Of a stretch of 26,082 nucleotides of DNA, positions 7,095-14,238 are shown piece by piece. Source of the stretch: an uncultured Roseburia sp. (GTDB taxonomy: Bacteria > Bacillota > Clostridia > Lachnospirales > Lachnospiraceae). The DNA lies in the NCBI GenBank assembly GCA_947564765.1, contig CANODN010000003.1, positions 1 through 26,082 of the forward strand, read 5' to 3'. Below the pieces are notes generated by a model. That model was given only the letters and a program-made list of their open reading frames with translations, ran no database searches and was not told the origin of the DNA. Every line of letters begins with the position of its first letter. Position 1 is the stretch's first letter. A program made the translations under genes and the position numbers.

Positions 7095-7166
7095 TGTGGC
7101 AGTTCCACACAAACGCCTTTTTGATGCCTTGCGTCAGGGCATATGGACCGACCTTTTAAACGCCTT
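7095..7166 (-). promoter_or_regulatory. structured 5' leader of the scaffold-capsid operon
   Basis: The leader between the terminator at 7187-7210 and the scaffold start holds a hairpin TGTGG/CCACA (7095-7109), a second hairpin ATGCC/GGCAT (7124-7142), and a 9-bp direct repeat AAACGCCTT (7111-7119 and 7158-7166, plus-strand reading). Such a leader may control capsid translation, but no known element is recognised. Confidence 0.35.
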
Positions 7167-7186
7167 GAGGTTTTGGGCATATAAAA

Positions 7187-7210
7187 AGAGAGCTTGTTCT
7201 TAAGCTCTCT
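7187..7210 (-). terminator. intrinsic terminator between immunity candidate and scaffold
   Basis: AGAGAGCTT (7202-7210 on the minus strand) pairs perfectly with AAGCTCTCT (7187-7195) over a 6-nt loop and is followed on the minus strand by TTTTTATA. It closes the terminase-portal-MuF block and separates it from the scaffold-capsid block. Confidence 0.88.
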
Positions 7211-7218
7211 GATTATTG

Positions 7219-7247
7219 ATTATGAAATTTTTCTGACAATGTGTCAA
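7219..7247 (-). promoter_or_regulatory. candidate promoter ahead of the capsid block
   Basis: On the minus strand TTGACA (7242-7247), exactly 17 bp of spacer and CATAAT (7219-7224) form a near-consensus promoter with a start near 7212. The -35 is overlapped by an inverted repeat TGACA-CAT-TGTCA (7234-7246), a possible operator. The predicted start lies right at the foot of the terminator hairpin at 7187-7210. Confidence 0.6.
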
Positions 7248-7300
7248 AACAAGCTTCCTGTTGTACTTTTTCACTAAAAAACTTCCAAATGACTGTAGTT

Positions 7301-7519
7301 CTACTTCTTCATATGTTTCATAACTTTGTCCATACAGACCTTATATTCTTTTTTTGCAATATTAGGTGCATTCTCGCTAATCTTCTTATATCCACATTCA
7401 TTTTTTTCTTCTGTCAAAAATCCTTCTCTTTCTAATGCGCTACATAGCATTTCCATCTTTTGCTTTGCCCTGCAATAGTCAGCATATCCACTTTTTTCGT
7501 CTTCTAATGTAAATAGCAA
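7301..7519 (-). CDS. candidate immunity protein for the MuF toxin domain
   Basis: A small protein (72 aa from TTG 7517-7519; 86 aa if ATG 7559-7561 is used) directly after the MuF fusion. The TTG is preferred because AAGGTGG lies 8 nt upstream, within the last codons of the MuF gene, and the TTG begins 1 nt after its TAA, so the two would be translationally coupled. The sequence is helical and charged (YCRAKQKMEMLCSALEREGF) with three Cys and a Lys-rich C-terminus, no signal peptide and no membrane segment. I do not recognise the family. A small gene tightly bound to the end of a polymorphic toxin and closed by a terminator is the usual immunity position; the function itself is inferred. Confidence 0.65.
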   Translation of the reverse strand: MLFTLEDEKSGYADYCRAKQKMEMLCSALEREGFLTEEKNECGYKKISENAPNIAKKEYKVCMDKVMKHMKK

Positions 7520-7520
7520 A

Positions 7521-9482
7521 TTATGCACCACCTTTATACTTTTTATATCTTTCCATTGCAATTCTCTTTATCTCAACAGATAATGGATTTGCATTTGAAC
7601 CATTAGCAAAAACATCTGCAAATGCCTCCGCAATAGTTTCGGAGTCTTCTGTATTAGCATAATCAGAAATTGCACTCACTAAATCTTCTTTATTTTTCCC
7701 TTTTCCATGCACGGTTTTTTTAATTTCGTTAATTGCCTCATTTACAATGCTTTTAGCTTCACTGCCTTTGTTCCAAGCTGCAACTCTCTCAAAATCATAC
7801 ACATAACCCGGATCTAATTGTATAAGCAACCATTCAACGCCGTGCCCTGCTTCATGTACACCTATACTTTCAGGTGTTGCATTTTTTATCCAGTGATGGA
7901 TATCTGACATATTTTCACATAATTCTTGCAATGATGCGCATTTCTTTCCATAATTTAACGGATTGAATGTAATTTTCGTTCCATTACACGACATCACGCC
8001 ATCATTTGATGTTTCTATAGTCTGAATAATATTTGAAAGTTCAGGGTATTCACTAAATACCTTTTCAACACCACTTAAAGATTCACGTACCTTTAACATA
8101 TCAAGCTTCTTTATACTATCCTGCACTATAATGGAATATGTATCAGAAAAATATTTTTTCAGTTCATCAAACGTAGCTGCGTCTTTTGCTGATTTCATTG
8201 TATTCCGTTTTATTACATTTTTCAATCCTAATTTCTGTTTTAAATCAAAAATCATGTTATTTAATGAAGATATATATTTCACATCTTCATCCATATCTCC
8301 AAATACCCTTGCAGTATTCCAAAATTCCTGCTCCATATCCTCTACATAGTCATATCCCTGCTCTTTTAACCAATTATTCTTTTCCGCCTCTAATCTTTGC
8401 AATTCTATTTCATCAGAATTTATTTCCTGTAATCCGGTTGTGTCACCCTCTACAAATGCCTTCTTCCAATCCTCATAGCTCATATCAGACGGCACATAAT
8501 ACGTTTTTCCGTCTTCTCCTCTTGCCACCCTCTCTTCCCCTGACGCAAATTCGTCATCAAAATACGGACATGTGCACCCTCTGCAAAACGGATGAAACGG
8601 CGGTGCAGTAACTCCGATCTGAAAATCTTTCATTGGAAAGTGTTTTCCATCCATACTCTGGCAGTACTCACAAGTAATAGAATCCAAAGTTTCTACAACC
8701 TCAAATTCTTCCACGCCGAGATTTTTCATACAGTCTTCTCTTGCCCTGTTTGCAAAGGCGGCTGATTCTGTCATGACAAGCCGCCCTGCCTGCTGTCTGG
8801 ACACATTCATAGTTTTTGCAATCTCACTGATTGCCCGATCGGGAGATTCTCCTGTAATACACATTACAGAAAGGCTGTTATGCGTCTGATTGATAAGCTT
8901 CGTTTTATTTTCCCATATCCTGTCGGAAAAGTTTTTGCCGTCTACCGCCCAGGGCTTGGATACAATTTTTTCAACCATATTCTGATCCAGCTTTTGCAGA
9001 TTGCTTCCAACTCTAATTCCCTTCTGTATTTCATACGCGGTATGGTAAAAATCAGATTCATAAATATCTTTAATATGCTGGTCAACAGAATCCAGATAGT
9101 TTCCATACACCTTTTCCAGTTCCTGCTGCACTTCCAGTTTTAATGCTTCCAGACGGCTGATATGTACTCTTGCAGAAGCATTTTCCAACTGCTTTTTCCA
9201 TGCGTGATTAACTGCATTTTCTTTCCCGTACTTAATATAGTCTTCTACCTTCCACTGGAATTCTTTTAACTCCTGCTCTGACAGCATTCGCCTGGCTTCT
9301 GCCATTGATATGCCGTTATTGGCTGCAAACCTCTGATACCATGCATTTATTTTCCCGTTTATAGCCGCCTGCGCTCTTTCAAACTGTTCCTGTATCTCTT
9401 GTGCCTTAAATACAGATCTGTTATTTTGAGCTTCTTCCAGCTGACGAAAACGTTCTTTCCAGTAATTACCACTCTGGCTCAA
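7521..9482 (-). CDS. MuF/SPP1 gp7 minor head protein fused to a zincin metallopeptidase toxin-like domain
   Basis: A 653-aa protein. Residues about 1-310 are the MuF (SPP1 gp7) head morphogenesis domain: long helices, then CEYCQSMDGKHF (271-282) and PPFHPFCRGCTC (294-305), the Cys/His signature of the family. These proteins sit on the portal inside the capsid and can be ejected with DNA. Family members without extra domains are much shorter. Residues about 350-653 are an added, more AT-rich part with the zinc-protease motif VHEAGHGVEWL (HEAGH 543-547) and a downstream ISDYANTEDSETIAEAFADVF (605-625) that would give the third ligand (Glu615 or Glu619). This matches toxin-type zincins found at the ends of MuF polymorphic toxins. 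It starts with TTG after AAGGTGG. The target is unknown. Confidence 0.88.
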   Translation of the reverse strand: MSQSGNYWKERFRQLEEAQNNRSVFKAQEIQEQFERAQAAINGKINAWYQRFAANNGISMAEARRMLSEQELKEFQWKVEDYIKYGKENAVNHAWKKQLENASARVHISRLEALKLEVQQELEKVYGNYLDSVDQHIKDIYESDFYHTAYEIQKGIRVGSNLQKLDQNMVEKIVSKPWAVDGKNFSDRIWENKTKLINQTHNSLSVMCITGESPDRAISEIAKTMNVSRQQAGRLVMTESAAFANRAREDCMKNLGVEEFEVVETLDSITCEYCQSMDGKHFPMKDFQIGVTAPPFHPFCRGCTCPYFDDEFASGEERVARGEDGKTYYVPSDMSYEDWKKAFVEGDTTGLQEINSDEIELQRLEAEKNNWLKEQGYDYVEDMEQEFWNTARVFGDMDEDVKYISSLNNMIFDLKQKLGLKNVIKRNTMKSAKDAATFDELKKYFSDTYSIIVQDSIKKLDMLKVRESLSGVEKVFSEYPELSNIIQTIETSNDGVMSCNGTKITFNPLNYGKKCASLQELCENMSDIHHWIKNATPESIGVHEAGHGVEWLLIQLDPGYVYDFERVAAWNKGSEAKSIVNEAINEIKKTVHGKGKNKEDLVSAISDYANTEDSETIAEAFADVFANGSNANPLSVEIKRIAMERYKKYKGGA

Positions 9483-9513
9483 CTCCTACCACCTTCTGTC
9501 AGATCGTTTTTCT

Positions 9514-10956
9514 TTATTCATTGTCAATATTATCGCTGTCTTCCTTGTTGGAATCTTCCGTTTCTCTTGTCTGGAATGCTTTAACGTATTCATCCGCTTT
9601 CTCCTGTGCACGTCTCTCTTCGTCTTCCAGCTGATTCATTTCATCATCTGCATCTTCCACAAACGGATGATTTTTCAATATCGTCTTCCTGCTGATAATC
9701 CCAACGGAATCCCTGCAGATCTGCGCCGTTTCCGTATCATTTTTTATACAGGTCCGTGTCCATGTCTGGATAATCTTTTTGCATTCGATATGGTGGTATT
9801 TGCAGACTGCACGTATTAATCTGGCAAAACCAAGCTGAAACTCCGTCTCTGTCAAACCTGCCTTCATTTCAAGCAGGGAATACATGAATTTTAATGCTTC
9901 TCCGGACTGGTTCCCGAAATTTTCCGGCTGTGGATCAAACCCCTGTCCCTGTTCAAAAATAGCTTTCCGCGTAGCTTCTAAAACGCTGTTGCGCGCTTCA
10001 ATCGGGATTTCAATATTTAAAGTACTTACACCGGGATGCCCTGTATCATCATCATCCAATCGGATTGCCTTATACTTTTTCAAATCCTGCAGAAAGCCGT
10101 TCAGCCCCGTTCCGCCATAACCGGATAATACAAAAATCAATTCCTGCACATCTTCCAGGTCATTAATAAAACCGCTGAATACCTTGTCATAGACATCAAT
10201 CAGCGGTTTAATGTTTTTCAAATCATCTGTGTGGATATTATTATTGTAAAACGGAATAAACGGAACTTCTTCAAACCCATGCCTGTAGGAAGACAGCGGC
10301 TCTCCGCTCTGTGGATCTGCAAACATGTCATAATGCATCAGGCCACTGTCTACTGTACCGGAAGTGTGTCTTCGAAATGTCTGGCACTCTGACTTTGTCC
10401 AGTACTCGTAAACCGTATAATTATCTCCGGTCTCCTCATCAATACTATTATATACTCGAAGTACTCCCAAAAGCTTTTGCTTCAAGCTTTTATCAAACAC
10501 CGGAATAACCTGTTTGCTGTCAACAACAGCCCATTCAAAAACTCCTTCGTTTTCCCAGTAATGAATCCACCCAATACCTGTATTTGCAGCATTGATACAA
10601 AGCTCCATGCAGCTTTTCCTATACTCATCTCCAAGCGTATCTACTATTGTATCATTGCTCTTCTTGCTTCCAACATCAAATAAAGGAGGCGCAGTAAACA
10701 TATAAGCAGCTTTCTGGTTCACAATAAGCCCGTGAAAATTTCTGGGAATCCGGTTATCTGCATTCCTAAGAGGACTGTCATATACATCCTGATCTGCATC
10801 TATGATTACCTTTTCATTTTTTACTGTATCTTTTTTGCTAAATAAGATATCTGTCTCATTCCGATAATACCGCTCTGCAATTTCTGCCTGAATGACGAAA
10901 CCCCGATGTCCAGTCTCGTATTTCTTTATCAGACTTTTCATTGCCTCAAGTTCCAT
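9514..10956 (-). CDS. portal protein, SPP1 gp6 family
   Basis: A 480-aa protein placed between the large terminase and the MuF protein, the fixed position of the portal. It has the N-terminal KYETGHRGFVIQAEIAERYY, the PRNFHGLIVNQKAAYMF segment and the GQGFDPQPENFGNQSGEALKFMYS motif typical of SPP1-type portals; the last carries the NxSGxALK signature. The C-terminus is acidic and probably disordered. The portal dodecamer forms the DNA channel at one capsid vertex and docks the terminase. ATG is preceded by GGAGGGAG. Confidence 0.94.
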   Translation of the reverse strand: MELEAMKSLIKKYETGHRGFVIQAEIAERYYRNETDILFSKKDTVKNEKVIIDADQDVYDSPLRNADNRIPRNFHGLIVNQKAAYMFTAPPLFDVGSKKSNDTIVDTLGDEYRKSCMELCINAANTGIGWIHYWENEGVFEWAVVDSKQVIPVFDKSLKQKLLGVLRVYNSIDEETGDNYTVYEYWTKSECQTFRRHTSGTVDSGLMHYDMFADPQSGEPLSSYRHGFEEVPFIPFYNNNIHTDDLKNIKPLIDVYDKVFSGFINDLEDVQELIFVLSGYGGTGLNGFLQDLKKYKAIRLDDDDTGHPGVSTLNIEIPIEARNSVLEATRKAIFEQGQGFDPQPENFGNQSGEALKFMYSLLEMKAGLTETEFQLGFARLIRAVCKYHHIECKKIIQTWTRTCIKNDTETAQICRDSVGIISRKTILKNHPFVEDADDEMNQLEDEERRAQEKADEYVKAFQTRETEDSNKEDSDNIDNE

Positions 10957-10972
10957 TTCTTCATCTCCCTCC

Positions 10973-12310
10973 TTACCTCAGTACCTGCATCCTTCTAGGC
11001 TTGCGGATTATCGTATAACACATATAACGCAGTGCATCCATGCAGTGGTCGTTCTGTTTTACAGGCTTGTCTTCTCCCCGTTCTGATGCTTTCGCATCCC
11101 AGATGTAAGATGCAAACTCTTTTATTGTATTTTCACAGGATTCATGAACTGCAATTTTCCCTTCGTTCAACAGTGACGCCACAAAACGTATTCCGTCAAG
11201 CACATCATTTTTCGCTTTCTTTATGGAGTATCCGCGTTTTTTTAATTCCGCAATAAAAGATGCCGCTGACGGATCAATAACTATTTTTACCGGTTTTATT
11301 CCGTTCAGCCATTTTTCCAAATCATCGGCATATTCTGTATCTGTTTTCTGAATTTCTTCATCCCTGCCACTGTAATAATATTCCCTGCAACAAACCCATT
11401 TTCCTGATACATCTTTGTACCAAAGCAGAAAAACGGTAGCATTCTGTGTTCCGTAATCACAGGACACGTAATACTGTCCGATTTGTTCTGTCAGGGTTTT
11501 TACGATATGCTTTCCGGCATCAAACATATCGTAAATGATTCCTTCCGCAACTACCCATAGTCCAAGGATATACCGCTTAAAAAATACCCCTGTGTACATG
11601 GAGCGGTATCTTGCTTTTATCTTTTCAGATAAGCTTAAGTTGTCATCCATGGTAAAATGCAGGTATAACAGTTCTTTCAATCCGGCATTCTTCTTTTCTT
11701 CTTCTGCTTTTCTGCGTATCTCTTCCGTCTTCTGCTTTCCAAGGTATCCGGTGGATTTATCTATCCAGTTTAATTTGAACCAATGATATGGTCCTTCCGG
11801 ATTGCAGTTGAACCAGTATTTTGAACCTTCCACAGAACAACGCCCTGTTGCCTGGTTTACAAAAGACTCCGGCATTAAAGCCACCTCATCAAAAAACGCA
11901 CCGGCAAGCGTGATCCCTTGTATCAAATCCTGCGAACGTTCATCTTTTCCTCCGAATATGTAAAAATAATTGGTAGCATTTCCTTTCGAGATAACAACAA
12001 GGTTGTCCGTCCTATGATCTGATATGGCATAACCGCGTGAACGCAGCATAATTTTCAACCAGAACAATACATTTCTGCGGAAAGAGCCGATTGTTTTGCC
12101 GCACATGGCAAAATTCTGTCCGTTAAACCGCTTCATTGCCCAGAATACAAAACTTAATGACAGGGATACTGTCTTCCCGGACCGGATTGCGCCGTCTGCA
12201 ATGATGCCGTCTTTATCCTTTACCGGAGAATCATCACACCACCAGTTCAGAACCTTACGCTGTTTTTTTGAAAATGGTTTAAAATGAAAAATCTGCTTAA
12301 TCTTCTTCAT
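10973..12310 (-). CDS. terminase large subunit (PBSX type)
   Basis: A 445-aa packaging motor. The N-terminal ATPase shows Walker A GAIRSGKT (40-47) and Walker B FFDEVAL (DE at 141-142). The C-terminal RNase H-like nuclease shows the acidic residues in SCDYGTQ (Asp285), VIDPSA (Asp346) and NDHCMDALRY (Asp421, Asp425). It hydrolyses ATP to pump DNA through the portal and cuts concatemers. I set the start at ATG 12308-12310, with GGAAGTG upstream, giving a 14-nt overlap with the small terminase; an upstream in-frame ATG at 12335-12337 has no good RBS. Confidence 0.96.
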   Translation of the reverse strand: MKKIKQIFHFKPFSKKQRKVLNWWCDDSPVKDKDGIIADGAIRSGKTVSLSLSFVFWAMKRFNGQNFAMCGKTIGSFRRNVLFWLKIMLRSRGYAISDHRTDNLVVISKGNATNYFYIFGGKDERSQDLIQGITLAGAFFDEVALMPESFVNQATGRCSVEGSKYWFNCNPEGPYHWFKLNWIDKSTGYLGKQKTEEIRRKAEEEKKNAGLKELLYLHFTMDDNLSLSEKIKARYRSMYTGVFFKRYILGLWVVAEGIIYDMFDAGKHIVKTLTEQIGQYYVSCDYGTQNATVFLLWYKDVSGKWVCCREYYYSGRDEEIQKTDTEYADDLEKWLNGIKPVKIVIDPSAASFIAELKKRGYSIKKAKNDVLDGIRFVASLLNEGKIAVHESCENTIKEFASYIWDAKASERGEDKPVKQNDHCMDALRYMCYTIIRKPRRMQVLR

Positions 12311-13148
12311 CTGACCAGTCACTTCCTGCTGTTGCATTTAAAGCATCAATAAAACCGTCATCTGCATCCCCTTCTTCTTCGTCTGTTTCAACTTTTGCTT
12401 TCAATACTGCAATCCTTGCCTTCTGCTCTTCCGTTGCCAGATCCATATGGTCCGACAGCCACTGCATGGCTTTCATGCGGTCTGCAAGTTTAACCTTTAC
12501 CCCGTCTTTGCCCTTGGACACTTCTGATATCAAGGTACCGTCTACTTCATCGTTGTTTTTGATATTTACGTAGCTGACCGTAAGCTCTTCTTCCTCTCCG
12601 GTATCAGGATTTATTACTTTTATATTTTTGTTTCCAAACTGTGTAAAGTCTGTAATATCAGCAAATGCGATATCCATATATTTCTGAAATAAATCTTCTT
12701 CACTGAAAAATTCTCTGTTTAGGCGGTTTTGTTTTAAACGAAGGATTTCTTCTTTTACCTTAGTATTTCTTAGTAAGCAGCTGCCGTTTACCATTGCCGT
12801 AACATAATCACATTCATATGCTTTCTGATATGCCTTTGTTGCATTAAAGCAACGTATATAATAAACGCAGAAAAGCCTCTGTTTATCGGTCAGTTCGGTA
12901 TTTTGTATTATTTCAACGACTTCTTCTGTAACCAATACTTTTTTCCTATATTTTTTCGATTCTGAATTCTTTTTTTGTGTGCACGCTTTTTCACTTTTTG
13001 TGTGCATACCTTTTTTATTCCATTTATATCTTGTTTTCCATGATTTGACAGTATTCAGTGATACTCCATACTTATTGGCGATATCTTTATACTTCATGCC
13101 GTTCATATAATCTTTCTCAGCCTGTTCATAATTTGCTTCCTGTGGCAT
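12297..13148 (-). CDS. terminase small subunit
   Basis: A 283-aa DNA-recognition subunit of the packaging enzyme. The N-terminal helix-turn-helix (EKDYMNGMKYKDIANKYGV, then LNTVKSWKTRYKW) is of the YqaS/terminase-small type; the central TDKQRLFCVYYIRCFNATKAYQKAY segment is the Terminase_2 core, and the C-terminus is acidic. ATG follows GAAGGTGAGG. It is the first gene of the late operon, 35 nt after the terminator at 13183-13214. Confidence 0.94.
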   Translation of the reverse strand: MPQEANYEQAEKDYMNGMKYKDIANKYGVSLNTVKSWKTRYKWNKKGMHTKSEKACTQKKNSESKKYRKKVLVTEEVVEIIQNTELTDKQRLFCVYYIRCFNATKAYQKAYECDYVTAMVNGSCLLRNTKVKEEILRLKQNRLNREFFSEEDLFQKYMDIAFADITDFTQFGNKNIKVINPDTGEEEELTVSYVNIKNNDEVDGTLISEVSKGKDGVKVKLADRMKAMQWLSDHMDLATEEQKARIAVLKAKVETDEEEGDADDGFIDALNATAGSDWSDEED

Positions 13149-13182
13149 CGCCTCACCTTCTTTGTTTAAATTTCGGGTATAA

Positions 13183-13214
13183 AAAAGAGACTATGCCGAT
13201 GCACAATCTCTCTT
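13183..13214 (-). terminator. strong terminator between late promoter and terminase genes
   Basis: 13183-13196 and 13201-13214 form a 14-bp stem (three G-U pairs in RNA) with a 4-nt loop; on the minus strand it is followed by TTTTTT. It would end the late-regulator transcript, and also lies only about 27 nt after the predicted start of the late promoter, in the position of a lambda tR'-like terminator. Confidence 0.85.
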
Positions 13215-13247
13215 AAATTACTTTGATACGCTTTTCTCATTTTAGAC

Positions 13248-13278
13248 ATTATAACATACCAAAACCGTCAAAACCGTC
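13248..13278 (-). promoter_or_regulatory. candidate activator-dependent late promoter
   Basis: On the minus strand an extended -10 TGTTATAAT (13248-13256) is preceded by two perfect tandem copies of GACGGTTTT (13261-13269 and 13270-13278) and no good -35. Tandem sites in place of a -35 suggest an activator such as the regulator encoded just upstream. Predicted start is near 13241. Confidence 0.6.
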
Positions 13279-13283
13279 GTTTT

Positions 13284-13757
13284 TCAATTTTTTTCATTTT
13301 TTTCTAAAAATCTGTCATGCTTTCTTCTGCAACTGCTGTCTGTATACTTTCTCCTGCCTTCGTATATCCCATTCATGCGGTGTGATACCTGTATCCAATT
13401 CAGATCGTCTATGTAATATAAGCTCAATATATTCCGGACCTCAATATCTTCTATTCCTGCTATATACTCTTCTACCTGAGATGTCAGCTCTAAGAGTTCT
13501 TGCTCTTCTATTTTTAGCCTGTTCTCTCTCCTTTTCAGCAGATTCTTTTTTTTATTGTATTCTGGATAGGGAATGCCCGTAATCACTACAGTTCCCAGTG
13601 ACTTTTTTCCCTTTTTTCCTCTTGTAACAGAATCTGTTACATAATGTTCCCCAGTACTGATCTTTTTTATTTTTCTATTAAGATCATCTATGGATTTCCT
13701 GACAAGTTTCACTCTTGCAAGTGAATCAGAGTATTGCTGTAATATATGTTTTTTCAA
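13284..13757 (-). CDS. late transcription regulator (sigma-70 region 4 / ArpU-like)
   Basis: A 157-aa protein. Residues 1-100 form a Lys/Glu-rich coiled coil with a loop (GTVVITGIPYPEYNKK); residues about 102-156 form a helix-turn-helix like sigma region 4: IEDIEVRNILSLYYIDDLNW, then QVSHRMN and a basic recognition part SSCRRKHDRFL. Proteins with this fold, size and location (between early genes and terminase) activate late genes in phages of Gram-positive hosts. The frame opens with TTG at 13755-13757; AGGCGGTG stands about 9 nt upstream, and no internal ATG fits. It is divergent from the plus-strand gene at 13847 and directly precedes the late promoter. Confidence 0.78.
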   Translation of the reverse strand: MKKHILQQYSDSLARVKLVRKSIDDLNRKIKKISTGEHYVTDSVTRGKKGKKSLGTVVITGIPYPEYNKKKNLLKRRENRLKIEEQELLELTSQVEEYIAGIEDIEVRNILSLYYIDDLNWIQVSHRMNGIYEGRRKYTDSSCRRKHDRFLEKNEKN

Positions 13758-13846
13758 ATAATTCTACACCGCCTAACATTATTTTTGCAATTCTTATATT
13801 ATTTTACATTCTGGTTATACTACTATTAAAAATTCAGGAGGTCGCT

Positions 13847-14017
13847 ATGAAAGTAACCGATAAAGATAAGTCCATTCACACAACACCAAAAGGTGCCTGG
13901 GAAGGAGGTATCATCAACGAAAGAAAAAAACCTTCCAAAGAACGACACCTCAACAGCATTACCACTGACATTCAGGATAATGGATACCCGGTATCTCAGA
14001 AAAAGCAAGGCGGTTAA
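13847..14017 (+). CDS. small hydrophilic protein, only plus-strand gene
   Basis: A 56-aa protein starting with ATG at 13847-13849, 4 nt after the ideal Shine-Dalgarno AGGAGGT (13836-13842); TAA at 14015-14017. The product is hydrophilic and rich in Lys, Thr and Pro (begins MKVTDKDKSIHTTPKGAW) with no Cys, membrane segment or recognised domain. A TATACT at 13816-13821 could be a -10, but no clear -35 is seen. It runs against every other gene, divergent from the late regulator and convergent with the end of the early operon, the position of a regulator of the early-late switch or of an independent cargo gene. I do not recognise it. Confidence 0.62.
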   Translation: MKVTDKDKSIHTTPKGAWEGGIINERKKPSKERHLNSITTDIQDNGYPVSQKKQGG

Positions 14018-14047
14018 TGCGTCCTGCTTACATAAGCATAAATTCCT

Positions 14048-14227
14048 TTAAAAGTTATATCCGCATGCTTTTTTTAACATTTCTGTTAAAAATTCACCAC
14101 ATATACAAACAGGTGCATCCACATCGCCAATAATTATTTCACCTGTATCTGTAATAGTTTTTTTCGTTAAATCTGTGATAAATGTAATTCCAGGCATCTC
14201 ACGACCTTCCTTAATTTCATCCCCCAT
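14048..14227 (-). CDS. hypothetical protein, 59 aa
   Basis: Starts at ATG 14225-14227, 6 nt after AGGAGG. The product begins MGDEIKEGREMPGITFITDL and continues with alternating beta-type residues (TDTGEIIIGDVDAPVCICGEFL) and two Cys in a CIC motif. It is the last gene of the early run; no clear terminator follows, only a short palindrome TGCTTA-CA-TAAGCA (14027-14040). I do not recognise a family. Confidence 0.6.
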   Translation of the reverse strand: MGDEIKEGREMPGITFITDLTKKTITDTGEIIIGDVDAPVCICGEFLTEMLKKACGYNF

Positions 14228-14238
14228 TCTCAACCTCC

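Noticed and set aside
7058..7180. 41-residue N-terminal extension of the scaffold protein
   Set aside because: The strong AAGGAGG before ATG 7055-7057 fixes the start; the upstream frame crosses leader hairpins.
8186..8611. 141-aa plus-strand frame opposite the MuF C-terminal domain
   Set aside because: Product is rich in His, Pro, Ser and Leu with no domain, typical of an antisense frame of an AT-rich gene; no Shine-Dalgarno.
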